This document shows positions 30,297 through 38,146 of a DNA stretch of 64,000 nucleotides, piece by piece. The DNA lies in contig CACGJO010000004.1 of the NCBI GenBank assembly GCA_902573425.1, forward strand, positions 1 to 64,000. The letters are read 5' to 3'. Below the pieces are notes generated by a model that saw only the letters and a list, made by a program, of their open reading frames with translations, was not told the DNA's origin and ran no database searches. Position numbers and translations under genes: made by a program. Numbering within the stretch: position 1 is the first letter of the stretch; every line of letters starts with the position of its first letter. The stretch is from an uncultured Pelagibacteraceae bacterium (GTDB taxonomy: Bacteria; Pseudomonadota; Alphaproteobacteria; Pelagibacterales; Pelagibacteraceae).

Positions 30297-31061
30297 TTAA
30301 TTAATTTTTTTTTGTTCTTCTTTTATTTTTTTAATCAAGCTGCTTCCTTTATCAAAAAGTAAATTTATTTTAATTTTTTTATTTACCTTAACTTCTATTT
30401 TTTTTATATTTCTTATTTCATTGTTATCCGCCACAGCTGAGATTGGTCTCTTTTTACTTTGAAGATTAATTATATTAATTTTTGATCTTTCAGAGATTAA
30501 TTTGCCTTTCCATCTTCTGGGTCTGAATGGACTAATTGGAGTTAGTGCAATTTTTTTTGAGTCTAAGGATAATATGGGGCCGTTAACTGATAAATTATAT
30601 GCCGTGCTTCCTGCTGGCGTTGATACAAGCACTCCATCACTTACTAATTCCTTGATTAAATTTTTTTGATTAACTTTAATTTGTAAATTAGCTGTTTGTT
30701 TACTTTGCCTTAATAAAGAAATTTCATTAACTGCAATCATTTTAAATATCTTTTTTTTTACATTTGTTATTTTGACTTCAATTGGGTTTATAGTAAACTT
30801 ATTAGCCTTTTCTATTTTTTTGCTTAGTAAAGAAATCTTCTGGTTTTTATTCATTAAAAAACCAACTGATCCACAATTAACTCCATAAAAAGGTTTTTTA
30901 AAATTATAAAATTTTTTAAGGCTTCTTAACATAAATCCATCGCCACCAGCTACGATAATACTGTTACATTTTTTAATAGAATACTTTTTAAAATTTTTTA
31001 ATCTTTTTCTCAATAACTGTGATTTTTTGTTTTTATCAAATATAAAATGACATTTATTCAT
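30297..31061 (-). CDS. nadK: NAD kinase
   Basis: This 254-residue protein phosphorylates NAD to NADP. It has the GGDG catalytic motif (39-42) and the second conserved block SDGVLVSTPAGSTAYNLS (141-158), with NGP and PFRPRRW further on. Length is normal for the compact alphaproteobacterial type. The gene lies in the same strand unit as two unrelated glycosyltransferase-like genes and the two-span protein; this housekeeping enzyme is embedded in the surface segment. Confidence 0.95.
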   Translation of the reverse strand: MNKCHFIFDKNKKSQLLRKRLKNFKKYSIKKCNSIIVAGGDGFMLRSLKKFYNFKKPFYGVNCGSVGFLMNKNQKISLLSKKIEKANKFTINPIEVKITNVKKKIFKMIAVNEISLLRQSKQTANLQIKVNQKNLIKELVSDGVLVSTPAGSTAYNLSVNGPILSLDSKKIALTPISPFRPRRWKGKLISERSKINIINLQSKKRPISAVADNNEIRNIKKIEVKVNKKIKINLLFDKGSSLIKKIKEEQKKIN

Positions 31062-31069
31062 AAATTTAT

Positions 31070-32008
31070 TTATTTAAAAAATAATCCACTTCTTAAATCT
31101 TTGTGCAAGGTATTATTTTTAAAATACCTTTTTAAATTAAATCTTAATAGATGATAAAATATATAACTAATTCTTTTGATAAATCTCTCAAATAATGTTG
31201 ATGGAAAAAATTTGTTAAGATTATTACTTGAAATTTGACTAATCTTTAATGTTCCAAATAAACCCTGGGGCGCATTAGCATAATTATCTGATAGATGTCT
31301 TATCAAAGAACCTTTGTCTAATTTGTCCTTTTGAAATGGAACAATAGTAGCTAAATACCTGCTCATACTTAATCCGTTCATATTTTCACCGTGCCAACCA
31401 ACAGCAGCCATTTCCCTTATTAATAAAATATTTGAAATTGATATCCATCTCCAATTAAAATTATAGAACTTTGTTTTAATAAAATCATTGAATTCTTTTT
31501 TATCATATATCCAAAAGGAACAATTTGAATTTGCTAAAACCAAATATTTCTTATTTGATAAATTTAAATATTTTGATGATTGCTCTACTTGATCAGTTGA
31601 ATAGAAATTTTTATCTTTTTTATTAATTTCAAATCTTAAAAAACCCAAATTATAATTATTTTTAATACAAGTATTTTTATGCTTTAACCAATAACTAAAA
31701 TTTTTTTTATCAAAAAGTATATCATCCTCGCAATAGATAAATATATCAAAATTATTTCTTTGAGATTTCATCAGATTTCTACAATACCACGTAAGTTTAA
31801 ATGGATGATTTTTTTTTAAGTTATAATAAAAATATTGTATTTTTTTATCTTTATTTTTAAATCTTTGATTTGAATGAACAAAAATTTGAGATTTATTTGA
31901 TAATTTGAGTAAACTTTTACAAACTTTTTTAAAGTTTTTAATTTTTTTTTTATTATATGGTTTTTTTAAATATAATGGAATATGAACTGATATCTTAAAA
32001 TTTTTCAT
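31070..32008 (-). CDS. Glycosyltransferase-like protein with acidic CEDD motif
   Basis: The 312-residue protein is not assigned to a known family with confidence. The N terminus (KISVHIPLYLKKP) and FDIFIYCEDDILFDKKNF at about residues 88-105 resemble a GT-A fold with a metal-binding DxD-like site. The rest contains NSNCSFWIYDKKEF and REMAAVGWHGEN, the latter suggestive of an acceptor-binding region. The start overlaps the GT17 stop codon by four bases, so these two are translated together; a role in adding sugar to the same product is inferred. Confidence 0.55.
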   Translation of the reverse strand: MKNFKISVHIPLYLKKPYNKKKIKNFKKVCKSLLKLSNKSQIFVHSNQRFKNKDKKIQYFYYNLKKNHPFKLTWYCRNLMKSQRNNFDIFIYCEDDILFDKKNFSYWLKHKNTCIKNNYNLGFLRFEINKKDKNFYSTDQVEQSSKYLNLSNKKYLVLANSNCSFWIYDKKEFNDFIKTKFYNFNWRWISISNILLIREMAAVGWHGENMNGLSMSRYLATIVPFQKDKLDKGSLIRHLSDNYANAPQGLFGTLKISQISSNNLNKFFPSTLFERFIKRISYIFYHLLRFNLKRYFKNNTLHKDLRSGLFFK

Positions 32009-32910
32009 ATATTATTTTCAAGATCTAACCAATCAGAATATTTGTCTAAATTTTTTTGTATAAAAGATGGCATCTCTTTAATAGATAAAGTTTTTAATTT
32101 AAACTCATCAGAATATTTATAGTCTCTAGATTTAGCTTGATGATTGAAATTTATTACTTTCCTTTTTACCATATCTTTAATGTCTTTAAGTGTTTGATTG
32201 CTATCTTTAAACTCCGCATGTTCTTCATGATTTGTTAATTTTATATAAATGTCCTCAGGTGATTTAACTTGTGAAAAATGCCAACCTCCATCTGTTATGA
32301 TTTTAATATTTGTATATTTTGAATCAGAAAAAAGTGTATCAATTCTGTAAATTGGGTAGTTTTTAATTTTGAGATCTCTTAACCAGCTAAAAGATTTAAG
32401 ATGTTTTTTTTTACATCCTCTAGTTCCATGCCATTCTATTCTGTCACAAAGTAAATTAAATTTGTAATAAAAAAGTTTTTGTTTGAATGCTACGATTTTG
32501 TTCTTGTTTTTTTCTAAATTTACATTTTCAAACCTTGGAATTTCATCGTTGTCACTATAAAATATGTAATCATTTTCATCTGCCTCTTCAATTCCTGAGG
32601 TTAGGCTATCTCTTTGGTGGGCAATTCTTTTGATAGAATTTTCTCTAATTTGATTATTTCCTGATTTGTCTAAATGTAGCTTGGTTTCATCGAAAAGATT
32701 GTTGGGCTCGTTCTCAACTACAATATAGTTAATTTTTTTTTTAAAATCTTTAAATTTATTTATATCAAAATTAAGTTTTTTCTTTTCTCCACTATGAGAA
32801 TATTTAGCTTCGGTAATAACAAATTTATCTACGTAAGGATCAAGTATATTAAATCTTAATTCCAACATCATATTTTCATTATAAAATGTTGTGCAATCAA
32901 AAACTTTCAT
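32005..32910 (-). CDS. Glycosyltransferase family 17-like protein (copy 1)
   Basis: The ATG at 32910 (MKVFDCTTFYNENMM) is preferred to an in-frame TTG four codons upstream. The 301-residue protein resembles GT17, the beta-1,4-N-acetylglucosaminyltransferase family: KVFDCTTFYNEN, LELRFNILDPYVDKFVITEA, SHSGEKKKLNF and the YSDNDEIP acidic motif. A second copy lies at 42819-43709. In bacteria GT17 proteins occur in surface glycan loci; acceptor and product are unknown here. It overlaps the next gene by four bases. Confidence 0.8.
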   Translation of the reverse strand: MKVFDCTTFYNENMMLELRFNILDPYVDKFVITEAKYSHSGEKKKLNFDINKFKDFKKKINYIVVENEPNNLFDETKLHLDKSGNNQIRENSIKRIAHQRDSLTSGIEEADENDYIFYSDNDEIPRFENVNLEKNKNKIVAFKQKLFYYKFNLLCDRIEWHGTRGCKKKHLKSFSWLRDLKIKNYPIYRIDTLFSDSKYTNIKIITDGGWHFSQVKSPEDIYIKLTNHEEHAEFKDSNQTLKDIKDMVKRKVINFNHQAKSRDYKYSDEFKLKTLSIKEMPSFIQKNLDKYSDWLDLENNI

Positions 32911-32931
32911 AAGGTGATACAAATTAAAACA

Positions 32932-32959
32932 TTTACTATTAACAATATTAAGCTATAAA
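32932..32959 (+). promoter_or_regulatory. Candidate promoter for the 2OG-Fe(II) oxygenase gene
   Basis: TTTACT (32932-32937) and TATAAA (32954-32959) are 16 bases apart, with the ATG 24 bases after the -10. The -10 matches 5 of 6 bases and the -35 4 of 6. It lies in the 73-base space between this gene and the divergent GT17 gene. Confidence 0.4.
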
Positions 32960-32983
32960 TAATAGTTGAATATTCATAAATCT

Positions 32984-33772
32984 ATGCGCGACTATATTAA
33001 CTTAAAGAATTTAGGCAAAAGTATGAAGGAATTTTATAATAAAAGTCCGTTTCCATATGCTGTTATAGATAATTTTTTTAAACCCTCCATTGCAAATAAG
33101 TTAGAAAAAGAATTTCCAAAATATAAAGATAAAAGATTACATGAATATAAAAATTATTGTGAGATAAAAAAAACATCAAATAATTGGAACTTTTTCCCTC
33201 CCTTGACCTACAAAGTTTTTTCACTTTTAAATTCAAATCAAGCAACAAAATTCTTATCAAAAAAACTTAAAATACCTAAAGTGATACCAGATTACGGGCT
33301 TCATGGTGGTGGTTGGCATTTAATGCATCACAAAGGCAAGTTAAATCCACATTTAGATTATTTTATACATCCTAAAGCTAATTTGCAGAGGAAATATAAC
33401 TTAATTGTTTTTTTGTCAAAAGGATGGAAAGAAAATTGGGGTGGTGAAATTTGTTTTTATAAAAAAAATAATGAAAACAATAAACTTCCCGGAGATTTAA
33501 CTACAAAAATTTATCCAAAATTTAATAGGGCTGTCTTTTTTGATGTATCAAACCATAGTTGGCACGGTGTTCTTCAACCAAAGAAAAAAGTAATAAGAAA
33601 TAGTATGGCAGTATATTATTTGATAAATCCTTCAAAAAAAGACTTGTTAAACAGAAAAAAGGTTTTTTATGCTCCAACTAATAAACAAAAGGGAAACAAA
33701 AAAGTTCTAAAGTTTATTAAATTAAGATCTAGCTCAAAACATTTCGCTAAAGTTTATAAAAAAAATAAATAG
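32984..33772 (+). CDS. 2-oxoglutarate/Fe(II)-dependent oxygenase, prolyl-hydroxylase-like
   Basis: The ATG at 32984 (MRDYINLKNLG) is preferred to a TTG six codons upstream, giving 262 residues. The double-stranded beta-helix iron site is visible: HLDYF supplies the His-x-Asp pair, SNHSWHGV supplies the distal His, and the Arg that binds 2-oxoglutarate follows in KKKVIRNSMAVYYL. The order resembles prolyl 4-hydroxylase-type 2OG-FeII_Oxy_3 proteins. Substrate is unknown; divergent GT17 and GT genes next door suggest a glycan or glycoprotein. It ends next to tRNA-Leu, converging on it. Confidence 0.8.
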   Translation: MRDYINLKNLGKSMKEFYNKSPFPYAVIDNFFKPSIANKLEKEFPKYKDKRLHEYKNYCEIKKTSNNWNFFPPLTYKVFSLLNSNQATKFLSKKLKIPKVIPDYGLHGGGWHLMHHKGKLNPHLDYFIHPKANLQRKYNLIVFLSKGWKENWGGEICFYKKNNENNKLPGDLTTKIYPKFNRAVFFDVSNHSWHGVLQPKKKVIRNSMAVYYLINPSKKDLLNRKKVFYAPTNKQKGNKKVLKFIKLRSSSKHFAKVYKKNK

Positions 33773-33776
33773 CTCT

Positions 33777-33861
33777 TGGTGCCCTCGGACAGACTCGAAC
33801 TGTCACTCCCATACGGGCAAGGATTTTAAGTCCTTTGTGTCTACCATTTCACCACGAGGGC
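33777..33861 (-). tRNA. tRNA-Leu (TAA anticodon)
   Basis: An 85-base class II tRNA on the minus strand: acceptor GCCCTCG pairs with CGAGGGC, discriminator A and CCA are encoded, and the anticodon stem AAGGA/TCCTT holds loop CTTAAAA, anticodon TAA (Leu). A long variable arm (TGCCCGTATGGGAG) follows. A T-rich run lies just after the 3' end and may help termination. Confidence 0.97.
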
Positions 33862-33872
33862 TCTACTGCATA

Positions 33873-33900
33873 TATATACATTAATTAGTGATTTTGGCAA
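33873..33900 (-). promoter_or_regulatory. Sigma-70-like promoter of tRNA-Leu
   Basis: Minus-strand TTGCCA (33895-33900) and TATATA (33873-33878) are separated by 16 bases. The predicted start is about five bases before the mature tRNA at 33861. It lies between the end of the autotransporter-like gene and the tRNA, so the tRNA probably has its own promoter. Confidence 0.5.
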
Positions 33901-33911
33901 AAATAAAGTTA

Positions 33912-36218
33912 TTAAAATTTATTTGAGATCTGTACCAACGCGCCGTATTCAGGAACTACACTCGTAAAATTATAATTAGCATCAACATCCAAATCAAATA
34001 CACCTAATTTTTTTGAATAGTGACTATTGAGTTTATAATCTTGTAAAGCGTCAAAACTTAAAGCAAAATCATAATCTTCTTTTTTAACACGTCCTATTTT
34101 AAGAAAAAAACTATCCGTGTGAGAATTTTCATTATAATCATAATTAAATGAATCTAAATGCTGTAATCTCTCATAGTTAAATGATAACGTAAGATTGTTC
34201 TCATAAACTTCCTCAATTCCATAACTAAATCTCATATTTTTTTGGGAATATTTTTCGATTTTATAAAGTTCAGAACTAGAGCTGTCTGAATAAGTATAAT
34301 CAACAACAACATCAGGTGAATAGTCATAAACCAATTCTAAACCACCGTTATGGGAAACACTTTTATTTTTATATTGAATTGGATCTAAATTAAATAAAAT
34401 TCCTGTTGCTAAATCACTAGTTACAAATTTCTCACTTCCGTAAATTACATTTGTTGCCCCTGATGAAGCGTTTGTCATAAATTCAGTGAAATCAGATAAT
34501 TTGGTTACTGCATATTTTAATTTAAATGATGGAGTAAGATTTAGACTGCCAAATTCAGTATCATTTCTAAAATCAATTGATGTATAAATTTGCTGACCAT
34601 TCCTTTCTCCAGTTATAACTCCTTCGGTTTTAAGGTCATATTCTAGTTGGCTTAAACCTATAACTGTATTGGTATATCCATTATCTTTAAAAGGGGTAAT
34701 AAAGTAATAGTTCAATGACAATGAATCCATTAATGTATCACCTGAGCTACCAAGCCGAGCTTTGCCATCTGAATATCTTACTGAATAACCATAAAAACTA
34801 TTTTTACTATTTTTTTTATCTGCTCCGAATGAAATGCCGCTGGTAGTTATATCTTTGGGTTTTTCTAAAATTGTGCCCAGATAATCAGATTTTCCATGAT
34901 AAGAGCCATATGTTAAATCACCATGACTCCAATATGACCAATTCCTTTTTTTGTCTTTGCTTGATTTATTTTTAAGAGAGGCAGTTTGAACAAGATCTTT
35001 GCTTTGAACTTTATCAAATAAATAGTTTAACATTAGGTTATCTGATTTTATTGAAGCACTGAAATTATTAAAGTTATTGTTATGTCTATTTCTTTTTATC
35101 CATTCAAATCTTTTAAAAATTACTGAACTATTTTCACTTACATTATTTTTTGCTAATTGAATTTGGGTGCTTACACCTGTCCTTGGGTCAGACACGCAAG
35201 CAAAGATACCGAAATTGCATGATAAACCTACTTGGGTAACAACATCTACACTGCCACCAGCAACAAATTTGTCTGAATCCTGCGAACCAATTCTATTTAC
35301 AAGATAAAGTTTATTTCCTGAGGGACTAAAGGCCATTCCAAAAGCAGCTGTATTAATTGTTCCTGATGGAGTAACCGAACCTACAATGGTTGCAGTATTA
35401 GTTGAAAAAGGTTGGGTTAATCTAAATTGGAAAATAGCATCTTTATCAGTTTGGTTTAATGCATTAGCATCATGCATTAGCACAAACATGTTCAATCCAT
35501 CTTGACTGAATTCTATAGCATGAGCATCATCCTTCGAGTCTAGATTAGCTGTAGTTGTTAATGTAATGGTATTTAATAAAGTTATAGATGTTAAGTCGTA
35601 AGCAGTTGATAATTTATATTCGTCAATATGTTGGGCTTCTCGAGTACCATCTAAAAAAATTAGTTTTTTTCCATCATTGCTAAAACTAAAGTTTGCCCTG
35701 CCTCCAGTATTACCATCTGTAAGATCACTTGTTACATTGTCTGAATAAGTTAACCCATTAAGATCGAATGGTTTAGCTAGATCAAAGCCATGGATTTTGC
35801 CCGTTACATTTCCTAAAAACAATTTAAGTCCATCTCTACTAAATTTAATATCTGAACATTTTGTGTCATTTTCATTGTCAGTCAAACCTACTTTTTCAAC
35901 TAATGGGCTTGCTTCATCTATTACACGTGAAACAGTTCTTAAATCAAAAGGAGTTTTAAGAGTCATCATGCTTATACATTCATGATCTCCATTAGATGTG
36001 AAATTGCTTGAAAAAACTTTTTTACCATCATTGCTAAAGGCTAAACCTGTGGGTAGTTGAAAAGCATCCCTAACTATTGTATTTCCTTCTGAGTTAGTGA
36101 GTCCAGATGCCAATGGTCTTATTGCTTTTTCAAACGTTAGAGTGGCTTGAGCTTTTGCGTATGTCTCATAGCAAATTGTTATAACAGCCAGTAAAAAAAA
36201 TAGCTTAATTGATCTCAT
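33912..36218 (-). CDS. Autotransporter-like outer-membrane protein with beta-propeller-like passenger
   Basis: The 768-residue protein starts with a signal peptide (RSIKLFFLLAVITIC, likely cleavage after AKA or AQA near residues 23-25). The passenger carries five blade-like repeats of the form FSxDGxKLF near residues 61, 126, 180, 237 and 297, a WD40/lactonase-type propeller pattern, and Cys pairs (C334/C341). A linker at about 345-400 precedes roughly 350 residues of alternating hydrophobic strands that end in a C-terminal Phe (VQISNKF), the mark of an outer-membrane barrel. Passenger ligand is unknown. The gene stands alone between tRNA-Leu and znuA. Confidence 0.7.
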   Translation of the reverse strand: MRSIKLFFLLAVITICYETYAKAQATLTFEKAIRPLASGLTNSEGNTIVRDAFQLPTGLAFSNDGKKVFSSNFTSNGDHECISMMTLKTPFDLRTVSRVIDEASPLVEKVGLTDNENDTKCSDIKFSRDGLKLFLGNVTGKIHGFDLAKPFDLNGLTYSDNVTSDLTDGNTGGRANFSFSNDGKKLIFLDGTREAQHIDEYKLSTAYDLTSITLLNTITLTTTANLDSKDDAHAIEFSQDGLNMFVLMHDANALNQTDKDAIFQFRLTQPFSTNTATIVGSVTPSGTINTAAFGMAFSPSGNKLYLVNRIGSQDSDKFVAGGSVDVVTQVGLSCNFGIFACVSDPRTGVSTQIQLAKNNVSENSSVIFKRFEWIKRNRHNNNFNNFSASIKSDNLMLNYLFDKVQSKDLVQTASLKNKSSKDKKRNWSYWSHGDLTYGSYHGKSDYLGTILEKPKDITTSGISFGADKKNSKNSFYGYSVRYSDGKARLGSSGDTLMDSLSLNYYFITPFKDNGYTNTVIGLSQLEYDLKTEGVITGERNGQQIYTSIDFRNDTEFGSLNLTPSFKLKYAVTKLSDFTEFMTNASSGATNVIYGSEKFVTSDLATGILFNLDPIQYKNKSVSHNGGLELVYDYSPDVVVDYTYSDSSSSELYKIEKYSQKNMRFSYGIEEVYENNLTLSFNYERLQHLDSFNYDYNENSHTDSFFLKIGRVKKEDYDFALSFDALQDYKLNSHYSKKLGVFDLDVDANYNFTSVVPEYGALVQISNKF

Positions 36219-36246
36219 AGCCTTGAATGTATTAAACTATATTTCT

Positions 36247-36252
36247 ATTATA
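36247..36252 (-). promoter_or_regulatory. -10 element upstream of the autotransporter-like gene
   Basis: A perfect TATAAT on the minus strand lies 28 bases before the ATG at 36218, in the 124-base gap after the znuA stop codon. No good -35 is seen at 16-18 bases, so the promoter may be weak or use an activator. Confidence 0.35.
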
Positions 36253-36342
36253 TAAATCAGATTCTTTCAATTTTTACATTAATTTGGTGCATTGCTAAAA
36301 ACGTATATTTAATAGTGATTTAATGCTTATTGAGGTAGTTTT

Positions 36343-37326
36343 TTAACAACCTTTAAAAGAGGAAGACATATTCTTAATTAAATCAAAATACAAAGTTTTC
36401 CCTGGATTTAAAGTAGCTCCTAAAGGATCTATAACTCCAGTCTTAATATTTGTGTCTTTTGCTACTGCTTTGATTATATCAGGATTAAATTGAGGTTCAG
36501 AAAATACACAGCTTACTTTTTCATGTTCAATTACTTCTCTAATCTCAGATAATTGTTCTGCACCAGGTAATACATCTGTATTTACTGTAAAAGCTCCCAA
36601 TACATTAACGCCAAATCTTTTTTCAAAATATTGGTAAGCGTCATGAAAAACAATTGATTTGAAATCTTTATTTAGCTCAGATTTTACTTCTTTTGTAAGT
36701 TTGTCTAAATCTTTGTGTGCTTTTTTTAAATTAGCTTTATATTTAGATTCATTTTTTTGATCGTTTTCAATTAGATGATCTGCCATTTCACTTAAAATTA
36801 CTTTTGCGTTCATTGGATCAAGCCAAATATGCGGATCGTGTTCACCATGGGCATGTCCGTGATGATCATCGTGTTTATCTTTTTTGTGACCATGTTCTTT
36901 ATGATCATCGTGTTTATCTTTTTTGTGACCATGTTCTTTATGATCATCGTGGTCTTCGAATATGTTTCTTTCTCTAAATTCCAATTTTTTTAATCCCTTA
37001 ATTTCCATTAATTCTATTTTTTCAGCTTTTTTTGCTATTGATTTTAATGGTTTTTTTAAAAAATTTTCCAAGTCTTCACCAACCCAAAATATTAAGTCCG
37101 CATTTTGTAGCATTTTTGCGTGCGATGGTTTTAAAGCAAATCCATGTGGAGAAGCATAACCATCCACTATTAAATCTGGTTTGCCTACTCCATCCATTAA
37201 ATAACTTGCTAATGAATGTATAGGTTTTATTGATGTAACTACTTTCACATCAGCATTTGCTGGTGAAAAAATAGCTAAAAGAGATAATAATGATACTATT
37301 AGTGGTAATTTCTTAATATTTTTCAT
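36343..37326 (-). CDS. znuA: Zinc ABC transporter substrate-binding protein ZnuA
   Basis: ZnuA binds Zn(II) in the periplasm and hands it to ZnuBC. The 327-residue protein has a signal peptide ending near ANA (residues 23-25), the metal ligand His37 (KPIHSLASYL), a His/Asp-rich loop at about 126-166 with two 13-residue repeats (DDHKEHGHKKDKH), His166 (HDPHIWLDP), His228 (FHDAY) and an acidic ligand in VIDPLGA. Cys273 and Cys327 could form the usual disulfide. It diverges from znuC across 73 bases holding two palindromic operators. Confidence 0.96.
   Translation of the reverse strand: MKNIKKLPLIVSLLSLLAIFSPANADVKVVTSIKPIHSLASYLMDGVGKPDLIVDGYASPHGFALKPSHAKMLQNADLIFWVGEDLENFLKKPLKSIAKKAEKIELMEIKGLKKLEFRERNIFEDHDDHKEHGHKKDKHDDHKEHGHKKDKHDDHHGHAHGEHDPHIWLDPMNAKVILSEMADHLIENDQKNESKYKANLKKAHKDLDKLTKEVKSELNKDFKSIVFHDAYQYFEKRFGVNVLGAFTVNTDVLPGAEQLSEIREVIEHEKVSCVFSEPQFNPDIIKAVAKDTNIKTGVIDPLGATLNPGKTLYFDLIKNMSSSFKGC
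36862..36939 (-). repeat. 39-base perfect tandem duplication within znuA
   Basis: Bases 36862-36900 and 36901-36939 are identical 39-base units (13 codons each), followed by a partial third unit of about 12 bases. They encode the repeated His/Asp/Lys-rich block of the metal loop. The exact match at DNA level means recent expansion or active homogenisation. Confidence 0.95.
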
Positions 37327-37345
37327 AATATTGATGAATTTAATT

Positions 37346-37360
37346 TGTTATAATATAACA
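37346..37360. promoter_or_regulatory. Zur-box-like operator 1
   Basis: TGTTATAATATAACA is a 15-base near-perfect palindrome that fits the alphaproteobacterial Zur pattern GTTATANTATAAC. It overlaps the predicted znuC -10. The adjacent zur gene makes this the most likely ligand site. Its centre is 18 bases from that of box 2. Confidence 0.7.
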
Positions 37361-37363
37361 CTA

Positions 37364-37378
37364 TGTAATATTATAACA
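37364..37378. promoter_or_regulatory. Zur-box-like operator 2
   Basis: TGTAATATTATAACA is a second palindrome of the same type with one imperfect arm, 18 bases from box 1. It overlaps the predicted znuA -10 region. Two boxes at this spacing would place two repressor dimers side by side along the DNA. Confidence 0.65.
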
Positions 37379-37399
37379 TTTTGAAGTCAAGCGATTAAA

Positions 37400-38146
37400 A
37401 TGAACTCAAATCAAAATATCTTAGTAAAATTAAAACAAGCTAGTTTTCGTATAAACAATAAATGGCTTGTTAAAGATGTATCTCTAGAGATTGAAAAAGG
37501 TAGAATAGTTACTCTTATTGGTCCGAATGGTTCTGGAAAAAGCACGACCGCAAAGATTGTCTTAGGAATCTATAAAAAAATTGATGGAAAAGTTGAAAAA
37601 TACACAAATAAAGTTGGATATGTTCCTCAAAAAATTTCAATTGATTGGACATTGCCACTCAGAGTAAGAGATTTTATGGTACTTACTGAAAATCTTAAAG
37701 AAGAAGCTATTAATGATGCTCTATCATTAACAGGTGTTATACATCTTAAAGATAAAAATTTAGGAGATTTATCAGGTGGGGAATTTCAAAGAGTTTTGAT
37801 TGCGAGAGCTATTTCAAAAAAACCAGAACTATTAGTTCTTGATGAACCAGTACAAGGGGTAGATTTTACGGGTGAAATTGTTTTATACAAACTTATAAAG
37901 AAAATTTCTGATGAACTAAATTGTGGAATTTTATTAATTTCTCACGACTTGCATACTGTAATGAGTGCTACGGATCACGTTGTTTGCCTAAATGGTCATG
38001 TGTGTTGTTCAGGATCTCCAATAGAGGTTGCAAAAAATAATGAATATAAAGCTTTATTTGGAGAACAGGCTTCTCAAATATTATCAAGATACGAACATAG
38101 ACACGATCATATTCATACAAATGAGGGTGAAATAAAAAAAAATTAA
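37400..38146 (+). CDS. znuC: Zinc ABC transporter ATP-binding protein ZnuC
   Basis: The 248-residue ATPase has Walker A GPNGSGKST at about residues 45-53, the ABC signature LSGGEFQR, Walker B LLVLDEP and the switch His in LISHDLH. The C-terminal His-rich tail (RYEHRHDHIHTNEG) resembles ZnuC proteins and may bind metal. The gene is the first of znuC-znuB-zur-acpS and its stop codon touches the znuB ATG. Confidence 0.96.
   Translation: MNSNQNILVKLKQASFRINNKWLVKDVSLEIEKGRIVTLIGPNGSGKSTTAKIVLGIYKKIDGKVEKYTNKVGYVPQKISIDWTLPLRVRDFMVLTENLKEEAINDALSLTGVIHLKDKNLGDLSGGEFQRVLIARAISKKPELLVLDEPVQGVDFTGEIVLYKLIKKISDELNCGILLISHDLHTVMSATDHVVCLNGHVCCSGSPIEVAKNNEYKALFGEQASQILSRYEHRHDHIHTNEGEIKKN

Larger units (their letters stand above)
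37331..37390. promoter_or_regulatory. Divergent znuA/znuC promoters
   Basis: For znuC (plus strand) TTGATG (37331-37336) and TATAAC (37354-37359) are 17 bases apart. For znuA (minus strand) TTGACT (37385-37390) and TACATA (37362-37367) are 17 bases apart. Each -10 lies in or beside one of the two palindromic boxes, so a bound repressor should silence both directions. Predicted leaders are about 29-35 bases. Confidence 0.5.

Noticed and set aside
23000-33000. Long A/T homopolymers in glycan genes as phase-variation switches
   Set aside because: Runs of 8-10 A or T occur all over this AT-rich genome, including ribosomal genes, so they are not specific.
25194-33861. Integrated mobile element between the two tRNAs
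   Set aside because: No integrase, transposase or terminal direct repeat beyond the shared tRNA acceptor end was found.
36862-36939. 39-base repeat as a CRISPR repeat
   Set aside because: The units are directly adjacent with no spacers and lie in frame inside znuA.
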